Below, piece after piece: positions 46,351 to 58,581 of a stretch of 64,000 bases of DNA. A program made the position numbers and the translations under genes. Positions within the stretch are counted from its first letter, which is position 1; every line of letters starts with the position of its first letter. The notes below the pieces were generated by a model. That model saw only the letters and a list, made by a program, of their open reading frames with translations, did no database searches and was not told the DNA's origin. Source of the DNA: Pieris napi (taxonomy: Eukaryota; Arthropoda; Insecta; Lepidoptera; Pieridae). The DNA lies in contig NC_062239.1 in NCBI RefSeq assembly GCF_905475465.1, positions 2,418,001-2,482,000 on the forward strand, read 5' to 3'.

Positions 46351-46687
46351 TCGTGGGTACCCCACTTAACTACTTCAACAGTCTATCATACTCCTAAGCC
46401 TACAAAATACATCTATTACACAGCCACTTTGGTATTTCGTTAGGTCAAGTCATTAGCGGAGCTTATTATAAGCAAAAAGTAAAAGCTGTGATCAAAATAA
46501 ATCGTTTTCAACATAATGAGCACGAAAATAAAGTGGTGAAACTCCGTCGCTCATCAGTGTATGGACGATAGACACTTATGAATCTCAAACTTGGAGTGCA
46601 GCCAACTCGATTAGTATACTCACATTGTGACGCTCTTAATATAATGTAGCAGATATAAATATCTCATTTAAATGAATGTAATATGAG

Positions 46688-46812
46688 AGAGAGCATTATT
46701 GGCCTAGTGGCGTGCTACTCTCATCCTTGAGGTCGTACGTTCGATCCCCGGTTGTGAACCAATGGACTTTCTGTCTATGTGCTCATTTAACATTCGCTCG
46801 AACGGTGTAGAA
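46688..46812 (+). repeat. Truncated tRNA-derived SINE
   Basis: Head ttggcctagtggcg, B box gttcgatccccgg and accaatggactttctgtcta, ending after cattcgctcgaacggtg. The head has a small deletion and the 3' half is missing. Confidence 0.7.
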
Positions 46813-48689
46813 AAAATAGAACAGAAAAACAGTGGCTTTCCCTTAATAGAGAGTTGTTATTGGACATTTATGTTAAATATTTGTAAATTAGGTTAGAATT
46901 AAATCACTCATTTTATTTATTTATATATAATATACATATTGAAAGTCTAAGTTATAGATGCTTTAACGTATATTTGAAAAGGCATTCTGAAATGCCTTAA
47001 TAAATTTATAGTTTAAAGGTCATGAAACTATATTAATTTAAGTCTAATTTGAACCTATTTTTTGTAATATCCAGCGGAATATCGCAACCAGCCCTGGTGC
47101 ACTCGTGTAATTAGTTTCTAATTGTTTTAAATTTATTTAAATGAGGGTAGATAGTTTATAAAATTCCGCAATAATTATTAAAATATGCCTTATCAATATT
47201 CACTCAAATGTGATTTGTTTTTGGCCGCGAGTCAACTCATGAATTATTTAATGTCGAGAACTTGTCTCCTGTTAATAATACACCTTAATTACTTATTGCA
47301 CTCCCCACGGCTGCGGTTTATACGAGAATTTAATGGCAATAAATTTGCATATCTGCCATCTTGTGGTGATGTTTTAACTTTTGTTTCCATATACGTAACA
47401 AAGTATTAATACTTCTTTTGTAGGCATTAACACATGTGTTCAACATTGAGAAGGTCTGTTCAGCTCTTTGAAAATAGGTTTTATTAATTTTTATAATATC
47501 GTTTATACGTCAACTAAAAATATTAAAACATCTTCCTACTTGAGTTTTTCAAAATCGACTAAACTTATGTAAAAAAATATTATTCTATTAACGATTATTT
47601 GAATGAAACATTATAAATAATATTAATTTAAAAACGTTATAATATATTTTAATAATGTGATATTTTATCATTACAATAAAATAAGAATTTAATAATTGAT
47701 ATGTCCCATAACGTCTATGTAAAAATCCTATCAAGACAAATTTGCACACTTGCATTGTGGCAGAATATGCGAATTTTCGATTGTACCACCATAACATTTT
47801 TGTACGATATTTATGCAAATAAATTATTATTATTACGAAACATCGTATAAACTAGATTGTATATATATATTTGTACATATTCACGTGGTTTAAATGAAAA
47901 AAGAAAACCGTTATAAAACCTTTTGACCTACAACATTCACATATAATGAAACTTAAAATAATGCATCAAGATTTCGAAAGCTTTCACAATACACACATTA
48001 AGCTTAATAAAACGATTCCCTTTGAGAAACTGGCAGAACCCAATAACGCTCCCCTATAAAACACTCTAATTTAAATAAAAAAGCGGCGCCACTTTCCGTA
48101 TGTCGGTCCTTTTTTACGAACCTTTTTTATTTTCGGGTCAGCTAGGGATCAAAGGGGCTCCGAAACACCCCCTCTGATTTGCGACCATTCCGTCCCGCCG
48201 ATTTGTGAAGAGGGAATACTCAAATTGGAGAACTGTTTGCCTACCCATTTAAATCACTCTTCAAAATCTTATGTTTTATTAAATTTCTTATTTTATATTA
48301 ATTTCTTTAAATAATCTTCACTCGTAAATTACAATAGCTTTTCTGCATACGTCGTCGTACAAGGAATATGTCCGCCATGGTAGCACTGCGTTGTGAATAG
48401 AAACCCTCTTGAAAATGTTAAAAAAAACAGGTTTACTCATATAATTTGCTCGTGTCTATCGTATTTTTAAATGCTCGCCAGCTACCTAGCTATTACTTAT
48501 TAGTCTTAAGTTAGGAAAGATCGTAATGTTTCATGTCTCAGTGAAGAGATAATGTAATCATTTTTTGTTTTAAATTAGAACATGTTTCAAAGTCTTCCTA
48601 TCGTAATGAGTATAAACAAACGAAAAACACTATACAAACAAAACTAATCAATTCTTTATTTGCAATTGACACGTTAGGTATGCAACATT

Positions 48690-49000
48690 ATCTCGAAAGA
48701 TATGAATAAACAGGCGGCCGTGCAAATAGAGCGTATCTATTTCCCCGTCGATGGCTTTATAAACAAGCGACTCGTGAAAACATTTCTATCTAGTTTACGT
48801 CGGGTCTCGCACCCTCTGATAAAAATTACGGGAATAAATCGGGACACAGAGCACGGAGGGTGGAGACATGAATTTGTCATTTTTTCCGAGGCACGTTCGC
48901 GGGCGGCGATAAATATTGCATAGCGAGCCTTCGACGTTTCTTGCCTCTTTGAATTCAACATCCCGATCCCGGCTCGCATTAACTGCGCTTCAACTGTTTT
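48690..49000. promoter_or_regulatory. CpG-richer non-repetitive patch in intron 5
   Basis: Compositional island with no repeat ends and overlapping short ORFs on both strands that carry no domain. Candidate cis-regulatory DNA only. Confidence 0.2.
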
Positions 49001-51357
49001 TCAGTTACGTTCCGTCGCCTTCAATTATGTAATCAGGTTTACGGTAAGGCTTTTATATCTGTTATATGTTTCGGAACAGTCGTGATAACATCATCACGAC
49101 TACATTAACGTATATTGAAATGCTTTCTCCAATGTTTGTCGATATTAACATACGGTACGGCTAGAAGCAATTATGTTGAAAGCTGATGTTATAACAAGTG
49201 TCGGCGTCGCGTGCGGAGCCCCGGGGCTCCGACTAATGGTGCGTGATCACCCTCCACCCACCCCGTCTCGATCCTACCCTATTTGTAGCTTACACCGAAA
49301 CGAAACCTCCGAGGACAAGCCACGTCCTATAAATTCGTCAACTTCGATATTACACTCCACTGGCTCATACATTATTTATCAAATTGTATTATGGATTCAA
49401 TTATTTCTGTAATTCAGTATGAATGGCAAATCAAATGCAAAATTTATGCGCTAAGTTCTAGATGCATTCCTTTTGGTGACAATGAGTTTTGTCGGTGTGG
49501 TAAAATACTATTAACACTGAATTATTATAATACACGCTAAATAGAACAGAATATAAATAATAACAAATCTGTGAACACAATCCCACGATGAACAAACAAA
49601 CCATTAACAATATCAATAACAACATGTAAGTTATGTTAACGCTAACATATTTCAAAATATGTTTAGAATTTACATTCGATTTAAAACGAGCACTTAACAA
49701 CTCTTAATTAATAACTAAGTGAGGCTAGCGTGGAAAGTTTCCTCTTGATTGCACTCATTAAACTGTTACAGCTAATTGTAGGTTAATGTTAAGATTATGC
49801 GCCCACTTATTTGTGACTTCGACGCTGTAATTACAAAGAGAATTAAGATATAATTTATCTTAAACCGTCTCGTTGCTTCATTAGGCCTACGTATTCATTA
49901 TAGCTCCATTTAGCGATTTAAATTGTACAACCATTGGTAGTTATTTGCTCCTTGAATGTACTTGTATTTCGTAAAACCAGCCGAGTGGAATACAAAAATC
50001 CCAATTCCGCCCACTATCCATTTATAAAGTAATCCGTGGCGTGTACACGAAGGTAAATGTGCCGTAAAAACCCCGAAAAAGAATTTTCCTCGTGACAAAA
50101 GTTTTCCAGTTTCGAATACTCACTCGTGTATTCATAGCTTGCTTCCGACATGTTTCTCATATACATAACGTTTATATTACACGAGTAATACGGTACAAAG
50201 TTTATAAGGAATTTCTTTCGTCTTCAATCTAATAAAAGTTCCCCATTTTTTGGGGACTCAAATTAATTTTCCTTTATAAAATAATCTGTAATCTCCACAA
50301 GCTGGCATAACCCAAACTTCAGCAAACTTTAATTTAGCTGATAATATAAACACCAAAGTCTGGCAGATAAGTATCGTTGGAAAAGTCGTTAGGGGAAACG
50401 AGAGATCTCGGGGGAGCGACGCTGGTATTTAATCACTTCTTAAGTAAATACACTCTGGAAAAAATATTGCGGTACGGTAGCGGTGCGATATTGTCATTCA
50501 TAATAACAAGCGGGGTGGTGTGGGGGCTCGGGGAGACGGGGGTGAGGTGTGAATCTCAATAGCTCGGGGTCGTGTCACGGCAGCCGTTTCAACGCGCCTC
50601 GCCTTTGTTTAGAATCCCTTGGTTTCGCACCCAGTTTTATACGACCTACCTACTGCAAACTTGCAATGATACCTGTCATTATTTATTAAAGTGTACTTAA
50701 CATTATCTTTATTTACATTCATGTTTGCTCTTAATGTTAAAGTTTAAACAAGCTGGTGGAAGATAAATGGTTATAAACACTCGTACTTATCTATTTACGA
50801 TTATTAAACAAATCTCGGCTGAAGTTTACCATCTTCATCAAACGATTGATATTCGATTTTTGAAAATCACGAACATTCGAATTTTAAATATCTACAGTGA
50901 TAACTAGAGTAGGCGATCACGCGTATTGAAACAAACTAGCCACAGTATACAATAATAAAGTTAAACGAGACTAGATAGGAACGGGAAACGCTGGAAAACG
51001 AGGAAAGTGGAAAAAGGGGAATAATAGAGAAAGAGTAATCAATTTTAACCGAGTCGTCGCCGCCGGCGAAGCTCTCATTTAAATTTTAAAATATCGCAGC
51101 GTCCCCAGGGGTCCGTGGAGGAGTTTTTAATTTGGCCCAGTTCAATTTTAAAAATGCACGACACTGCGGTGGCACACCAATTCACTTTATCGTCGACACT
51201 ATAACACAAATTGAACTTGTTTTGTTCTTATATTTTATGGTATTAAAAGTGTTTCATACCGCATTATTATTGAAACACTGTTTTTTGACCGAAAAACTAT
51301 TTATTGTAGGGGAATAAATACCGTTGGCCTATAATTAATAATGTTTTGTTGTTTTAG

Positions 51358-51559
51358 CAACAACGACCTGATCTGCCAAGATTACTACAACAAATGCATG
51401 CTGCCCATCTTCCAGCTCATGGAGCTCCGCCTTTGCCACTCCTAGGGCAAGGTGCTTTGCCCCCTGCGGGGCTACTCGGCCTAGGGGTACCTCCACATCA
51501 TCCCCTCTCAGTGTTAGCAAAACCACCAGATTTACACCGACCAGACGATAAAGGAAACG
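51358..51559 (+). CDS. gro: groucho coding exon 6 (GP domain)
   Basis: 202 nt, 67 codons plus one base. It starts QQRPDLPRLLQQM, then a Gly/Pro/Leu/Ala-rich stretch (GAPPLPLLGQGALPPAGL) and ends KPPDLHRPDDKGN. This is the GP domain, a flexible Gly/Pro-rich region following the Q domain that contacts the histone deacetylase HDAC1/Rpd3. Sequence is poorly conserved apart from the Q-rich start and the KPP..HRPD end, which match insect Groucho. The donor gtaagt leaves a phase-1 g. Confidence 0.9.
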
Positions 51560-52129
51560 GTAAGTCTTAGTCTTAGTTCTTTATAATACGAAATATTTTA
51601 TTACATTTAATTAAGATTTATTAGTATCATGTCAAAATATAGTTAGGTACTATTAAAAAACCGTTTTACGATCTTGTAAATAAAGAAATCCATACTGAAG
51701 TAATGTTAAATACGATAGAATAAATTAAAAGTGAGGATAGCAAATAGAAGTGGAAAGTGGGAATCATAACAGCTCTCTCAATAAGATGAATATTTTAAGA
51801 GGTGTCGTATGTTTGCGTGCTCGACGTGTTTGCTCGCGCCGTCTCTGGGGACTATTAGCCCCTCCGCCCTCCGTGCGGCAGACGTCTCCAATCCCACTTC
51901 TGTTTCAATATTTACCACTTCCGAAAGGCATTTCGAACTCACTGTTTGCATATTTTCGGATAGATGAAGGCTATACCTCGTCCGATATTGCTTCGAGTGT
52001 AAATAAGTCACTTCTTTGAATTGCTTACATTTGTTTGCCCAGCCGCTGGAGTTGTTCACACGAATACTTTGTTCAAGCAAACACGACCTTTTCGATATGA
52101 TATCGATCAAATCAGATATTCATAGAGCA

Positions 52130-52420
52130 GGGTTCAATCGCCGAGCGGTTAATCCGCGCATCGGGAGAGCGCCACAAATGAAAATGTAACACAGAAATGG
52201 GTTTGGAAGCCGCCCGTCGCTCTGGTTAATTACAAAAGCAAGCGGTAATCTGCGCTCCGGGATGTTCCGGCTTAGCGCCCCCCTCCTCCCTTCCACCCCA
52301 CGCTCCTCCGGTTGCCACTTCCCTGGCTAATTTGTGCCATTATCGGTGTACTGATGTAAGAGTTACCGCGCAGATGGCCCCCCTCACCCCTCACCCGCGC
52401 CCAATTAATTATTCCTTACT
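52130..52420. promoter_or_regulatory. GC-rich non-repetitive patch in intron 6
   Basis: It contains C-rich tracts (cgcccccctcctcccttcca region) and CpGs, unlike the AT-rich flanks. Candidate cis-element by composition only. Confidence 0.2.
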
Positions 52421-52619
52421 GGTGTTACAGTCGCGTGTTTTAGTCAATTAGTAACGTAATTTTGCGGGTGACTTGAGTGTAGGTTGACGCGGACCAACTC
52501 GAAGTTAAATAATTCGCTCTTTAAATGCTGCTATTTAAATGTCAAACAGTTCTAACAGCGTATGCTGTTTACCTGTTTCATGGATATTGTTATTAACTAA
52601 CAACTGTATCGTTATATAT

Positions 52620-52895
52620 GTACTAAAGTTTTTTTATAAATTTGACGAATATAATGATCCTAATCTTTGGGATTCATTTGCTCCAGTTCAAACAATTTGG
52701 ATGATTCAAAACTTGGCTATTAAAACGAGCGGCGGAGAGTTTCTTGCCAGTTCTTCTTCCCCGCTCTACGCCTTTGACTTGCGAACTGGTAGTTAATGTA
52801 AATTTAGAATCAATTTAACAATGCTGTTGACGTTCATAACTGTACTTGTGATTATGAATAATGTTATTTTGAGTTTGAGTATTAGTTTATTGGCT
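52620..52895 (+). repeat. Lepidopteran interspersed retroelement fragment
   Basis: It contains gagcggcggagagtttcttg, ccagttcttcttcc and an aactggtagttaatgtaaat / gacgttcataactgtacttg tail. I recognise these as a frequently repeated sequence in lepidopteran genomes. An 85-codon frame across it (52539-52796) is repeat-derived, not a host gene. Confidence 0.5.
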
Positions 52896-53369
52896 TAGAA
52901 CAGTAAAGAAATGTTTAAAAGTTAGTGCCAACTTGTATGTGGTTAATATTACCTCTACATACTATCACGAGTGTGTTCGCGTGGATGGCGAATACAGGCG
53001 GTTAGCTGGCCAATAATTGAGGCTATTACATTTAAATTAATTGTAGTCGAGCGTTGCACTAGTTCGCAATATATTAATGTACATGCAGTAACTATAATCA
53101 CGGCTTAGACCCAGTAATTGCTCGACAAATTGATGAATATTAACTGTAGTGGTTAATGCCTTTGCGACTCAGTTATAGAATATGGAATTAATGATTATTA
53201 GAGGATCAAGGATATGTACTTGTGTGAATTACATTATGTAACAAGGTAAATGCTATTACTGATAGAATTTACATATAAGGAGGCAATACAGTACGTAAAG
53301 GTATAAAAGACTACTATAGATCATATACCTAATGGAAATTCTTGCTTTCAATCTTTCCTAAAGAGTTCT

Positions 53370-53450
53370 ATCAAGCGGTGGCCTCCAATAGAACGCATCT
53401 CACTTAACATCAGGTCAGATTGCCGCCAAGCGCCTATCCTGTTATGTATA
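53370..53450 (+). repeat. Short retroelement tail fragment
   Basis: It contains acgcatctcacttaacatca, ggtcagattgccgcc and a cctatcctgttatgtataaa end followed by A residues. The cacttaacatcaggt word is common in 3' ends of lepidopteran LINE/SINE copies. Confidence 0.45.
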
Positions 53451-54751
53451 AAAAATAATATTCGATATTTATTTTACGACAGTTTTATTTGAAGACGGTA
53501 ATTTATCTCTTTAATACAATGTTTTATAAAATCTTTTAAAGGTAGATGAAATTTATTCAAAGATTTATAGATTATTAATGTCCCTTATGTAGCCAATTTG
53601 TTATTATAATCACGTTGATACGTATCTTGTGCGTAATTAAAGCTTAATCAAAGCAATCCACGCCGCAATTTATGCTGTATAATTACTCTGTCATCCATAG
53701 TGCTCACTATTAAATTATTAGAACATACCACAGAGTATGGAATGTTTGTGTACGGGTTTCATAATTCAAAGGGATCTACATTGTGCCATAGATAAGATAA
53801 TATTGTATATAATCTATAGAGCATAATCAAAATTGTAATTGAAATTCAATTAATCAAAATTTAAATTAATCGATTTAGATGGGAAAATAGAGTAATAATT
53901 GGAAATCTTGGCAACATTGACAACACGATATTGAAAATATAAATATTTATTTCTATTTCTTTAATTAAAAATTGTCGTAGTACTCGAGTCGCTGAATTAC
54001 CACGAAAAAATATTTCACAAACTGTATCTTGTATTTATTTAGCGTGTTTCCAATAAAAATCATCTAAAATCATAAGAGTATAATGGAACGTTCTAGCACG
54101 TTGCAAGACACTATTCTCCTTGAACCCTAACAATAGTGAAGCACCGATCGTGATAAAAAACGGTAATAAGTGTGAACTAGGGGAACTGTAGTGTCTATTC
54201 CACACTTGACAATTGACGTTTACCTACTGTCGAGAGGGAAGTTGGCGCGTTGACACCTTTTATTTATTCAACATTCCCTCTGAATATTTCATCGTTATAA
54301 AGATTATCTCATTGGTAATTTATTATTTCCAACCAATTCTCTCATTTTTATTGTAATGTTATCATGTGATGGCACCTTTGACTCTAGATACTCTATGGTC
54401 ATTTTGTGTGTTTGAAATGCCTTTGATTATGACTCTTAAATAAGACTTTTTATTACATAAAGTTGTAAAAAAATTGCGGGTTGAGTAGCTTGTCCATTTA
54501 TAATTTTGTTATAAATTTCTGTCCAACGAGATTGAGGAATTTTCTAGACATAAAATATACAAGACAAGGCGGTCCAATGCCTAAAATTCAAGAGATTAAA
54601 GAAGAGCGTGTCTAAAACTGTCGCATTTGTAATAGGAATTAAAACAACTGACCCAGATAATGTACAACATACATTGTAATCCTCGAAAAAAAATATGATA
54701 TGACAGTTAATAAAAGTTAGTAAAAAATTTCATAAAGTTGTCTGTTTGCAG

Positions 54752-54777
54752 GTATCAGTTCGGCAGAGGAGAGACAT
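54752..54777 (+). CDS. gro: groucho coding exon 7 (26-nt microexon)
   Basis: 26 nt. The first two bases complete a glycine codon with exon 6, then ISSAEERH before gtgagt, in phase 0. Insect and vertebrate Groucho proteins have EERHRNS at this point, so the next exon should begin RNS. That exon is not found in the last 9.2 kb, so the remaining coding sequence (CcN, SP, WD40 propeller) lies beyond the window. The acceptor is tgtttgcag. Confidence 0.85.
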
Positions 54778-55539
54778 GTGAGTACTAAAATTCCTAACTT
54801 TGACTTGTTAAAAATTCACGACAAAATTTCGCTTTGAAAAATTCTCGAACAGCCGTGTACCACATTTTCCATTTTCCATTTGGGACTGTGAGAGCCGAGG
54901 AGTGTTGCGCTCGAACACGTTGATTTCATAACACGGCCTCCGAAACAAGTGGGTGGTGCAATTGACGCACCCGTCAAGGGTTGCCTGTAATTTAAATTTT
55001 CGTTTATAACCTTTAAAAACTTCTGCCGTCATCAACCATATGGATCAATGCATGTGATTATTTGCACTATTTAAGCTTGTTTATTAAAGTTCACTACATA
55101 TTAAATAATGTTTTTTATCTACAGTATAGCTATCTACTCTAAAATATGGTTAACACAAATGTTACAAAAAATTAAAATAATAAAAGTTTCAGATCTTACT
55201 AGTATTTTTTTTCTTAACAATGCGGATTAGGTATCAGACAGGCACTTAACAATGCTCTTTGATAATTGATCAGACCACTACCGAATATATCAAGCTCTGA
55301 ATAAGTAGTGTTTATTTTGTTAGCTTTAATTAATTACAATGTGACAATGAGTTATTAGGCGTCAATTACGTTCTCGAACATATAACACAACGTATATATA
55401 TCTTTGTTATAATTCTATACAATTTTGAGCCGAGTGATGAATGTTAAATGAGCGAGAAATTATTCACCGTTCAGTGAGTTTACTTGAAGCGTAGTTTTTA
55501 GCGTGCAGAGCATTTGACCGTACTTTCAATTTAGATTGG

Positions 55540-57400
55540 AGGTAGCCCTAGTATGAAGTGAGCTCACGAGCGAGTGCGTCGTTTGCGAGGTGTTGCGAAT
55601 GTCGGCTATCGTGGTAGAGGGTGGCCCCCCCCCTTGTGCTCGACTGAGCAGCGGCACACCGCACAGATGTGCCGCCCGCACTCTGCAAGCGAAATGCATA
55701 CGAATCGATATAGCACCCCTTTCATAACATTGTCTTTGTTGCCTAACCTACTTCTGACGACCTTTGCTGCCACTTATTTTGACATTCAATTTTGAAGATT
55801 AGGCTGACACCCTTCCCACCAACCAATTTTTTTTATATCCGAGTTGTAAATGCACTTGCGAATCCACTGCCCCCGTAAGTTTTAGATGTGGGGCTCGACC
55901 CACACCAGAATCTCTGCTTGATGACCAAAATCGAGTAGTTCCTACAAAGCCGCGTTACAGAGGCTCCGGGGTCGCTCTCGCATTCTACCGGAGTCCGGAG
56001 CTTCTAACGGAATCATTGTTATGCTCTAAACATTCGGTGCAGTATGCACTACATAGGAGGTAGGAGATGGGCATATTATCTATTTGCTCCATGTCTTCTA
56101 ACCCTAGTATTCATCCTAAAGCGCTTCCTCTCGTTCTGCTATCTCCTTCTGTAGCATTATTTGCTCACTTATCAATACGCTCAATTGATAAAGCACACCT
56201 AGAACACGGTACAGTTTATGGAGTGGTAACTTTAATGAGGAACACAATATGAGAAGTTACGAACTCATGCAATGAACTCAAGTGGGGTAACTTTATCTTG
56301 CGAACTTTCCGTGTGAGATGTGCACTCCGGCCTTATTACGTGTTGGTTTATGAAGTTTACTTACAAAAGCCGAGCAACTTTAAATATACGATTACGGAGT
56401 TATAGGTGAACAAATACAAACGATTCCGCACAAAGGAAATGTAATAAAGCTTATAACCGTCTTTCACGGCACCGCAAACCGGCGTTTCAAGTTTCATTTC
56501 GTATTCTTGCCGCGTTCATTTTGTCCGGAATGTTTTTGTTGCGAAATCACGAAAGCGCTACTATGTTGCCGCTACAAAAACATCAGACTTGTTTTATATT
56601 TCTTCAGCCGGCTTTTCATAATAGCAACAGAGTACGTTCGAGAGAACTTCGCCCTCGGCATTTTTAAACATCGTTAAAGTCAAAGGCGTGTTCAACAAAT
56701 TCTTAGTTGTTTTCCAGCAGAACTAACGAGCCTATACTTGCATATTAAATTCCACTAATTACGCATTTCGAGGCGGCGAGAAAGCTGCTCAAATTTCCAC
56801 GAAATAAATGGCGTTACGACTAGCAATTTACACCGGCTCGAAATTGAGCAGCGCCCCTCTGTAGGCTCCACAATTTCATTTGGGTAACATAATAACCGCG
56901 GATTTATTTCCGGCACCCGCTCATTCCCTGTCAAATCGCGCCTAATATTCAATTTAGCACCAGAACCACACAAAAACGGTGCCGGTATTCAGAGGCGGTT
57001 CATTACGCCGCGCATCTTGCCTCTTCATCCTCCTTACCTTATCTAAGCCATTCTGAATAGCACCCTTGTCACCCCGACCCCACACCCCGCACACTCCACT
57101 TGAAGTGGAAAACTCGTAGGGCGAGGGCCGCTCAACCTTGCTTAGCATTCTACACGACTTCTTTATTTAATAGATGCCAGAAAAACCCCGGTCAGAATAA
57201 ATTTTCGTTTGTTCTTTCGTATAGCTCCGTTGTTTGAAGTACCTACGTCTGTAATTAACGGCGGTGGCGGGTGTTTTTACTTTCAAGTAGCATGGACCGA
57301 GCACTTTATTAAGGCGTTAAAACGAGATTTTATAAAAAGTTTTTCGAGAGGCGCGCGAGGTTGTAGGTCGACATGTTTACGCTCCGTGCACTCGTAGCTC
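55540..57400. promoter_or_regulatory. Long CpG-richer non-repetitive zone in intron 7
   Basis: About 1.9 kb of higher CpG density without repeat ends or domain-bearing ORFs. Islands are densest at 55540-56010 and 56750-57150. Candidate regulatory DNA by composition only. Confidence 0.25.
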
Positions 57401-58581
57401 GGTAGCATTCAAAGTGCTCGCGACAACCCCTCGCAATTTATCGCCCGAGACTTTCCTTAATTGGAAAGAATGGCCACTTGTAATTATTAAGATACCCTTA
57501 AGTGAAACAGATTGCACGACGCTTTTTATTTCGTACAGACGGTTAGGTCTAGGTTACATTACTAATATAACACTAAGTTTAACAACTACCTACTTGAGAA
57601 AGTCATAAAGAATTCTGTCACGTTTCATAGCATTCCAAGTTACAATTTGCAATCGTTTCTTATTCAAATCTCAAGAATGTTCTGAGAGCACTCTGTTGAG
57701 CACCGCACTGCAATATTGCATGTACAATGGCGCAGGTACGTATTCTCAACTTGCGGCTTTGTTCGAATCTTGGCGTATCGCATCGATTTATGCAGGCTTG
57801 ATCGAATCCTCCACCGCCGCATTATAACAATGCCCCCCTGTTCTAGCTACGTGAGAATATTGAATATTACATTCTTATGCAGGAAGTTCTTGCTCGGCTA
57901 TAATATACGGCTTATACGTGCATCAGACGGAGTTAAGACTTTTTGATAAGCAAAGTTTATTATAAAAGTTCACCTGGTGTTTACTTAACAGGGTCTGATA
58001 TAAAGAGGTACAGTATAAAACTGGATAAACAACAAAGACAAACAAAAGACATTATAAAACATTTTATTTCTGGTTATATTGTACAATTCGTTTTTATAAA
58101 TGCGATTGCCTGGGAATAAATATTTTTTTCTTTTTATCTTTGCTTAATATTTTAAACATACCTACACAAAATTTTTGTATAACTGTGTAAATTATGTATT
58201 TCATATTAGTACTGTAAGGATGATGAATTTTTGTAAATAAATACATAAATGTACTGTAAATACAGAAAACACAAAAAAAACACTAAGGGGCCTTGGGGCT
58301 ACACGACAGAACAAACTTTAAATTCCTTATAATCTAAAGAGTTAAAAAATACAATTAGTTAGACTAGATATATTTTATATTAGTACAGTATAATATTAGA
58401 CCACAAGCCCATGAACAAAAAATACCTGTGAAATGACCCAACGTGAATTACGCTTAGAAGGCTGTTACTATATCTGAAAATAGCTCTGAGCACTATGCCG
58501 TCATTTCTGAGCGGTACATGTGAGTACGTGAGTGAATGGACTTTCTCAGGTACAATGGGGGAATTTCGACTAATTATTAAT

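Larger units (their letters stand above)
44067..51357 (+). other. gro: groucho intron 5 (7291 bp)
   Basis: GT-AG intron. It contains SINE fragments (44205, 46303, 46688) and CpG-richer patches at 48690-49000, 49190-49340 and 50370-50620. The rest is AT-rich with no recognised gene. Confidence 0.85.
51560..54751 (+). other. gro: groucho intron 6 (3192 bp)
   Basis: GT-AG intron. It holds a CpG-rich block at 52130-52420, an interspersed repeat at 52620-52895 and a retroelement tail fragment at about 53370-53450. No other gene was seen. Confidence 0.85.

Noticed and set aside
52539..52796. 85-codon ORF ending with an ASSSSPLYAFDLRTGS-like tail
   Set aside because: The tail is a sequence I recognise as a dispersed lepidopteran repeat, so the frame is repeat-derived.
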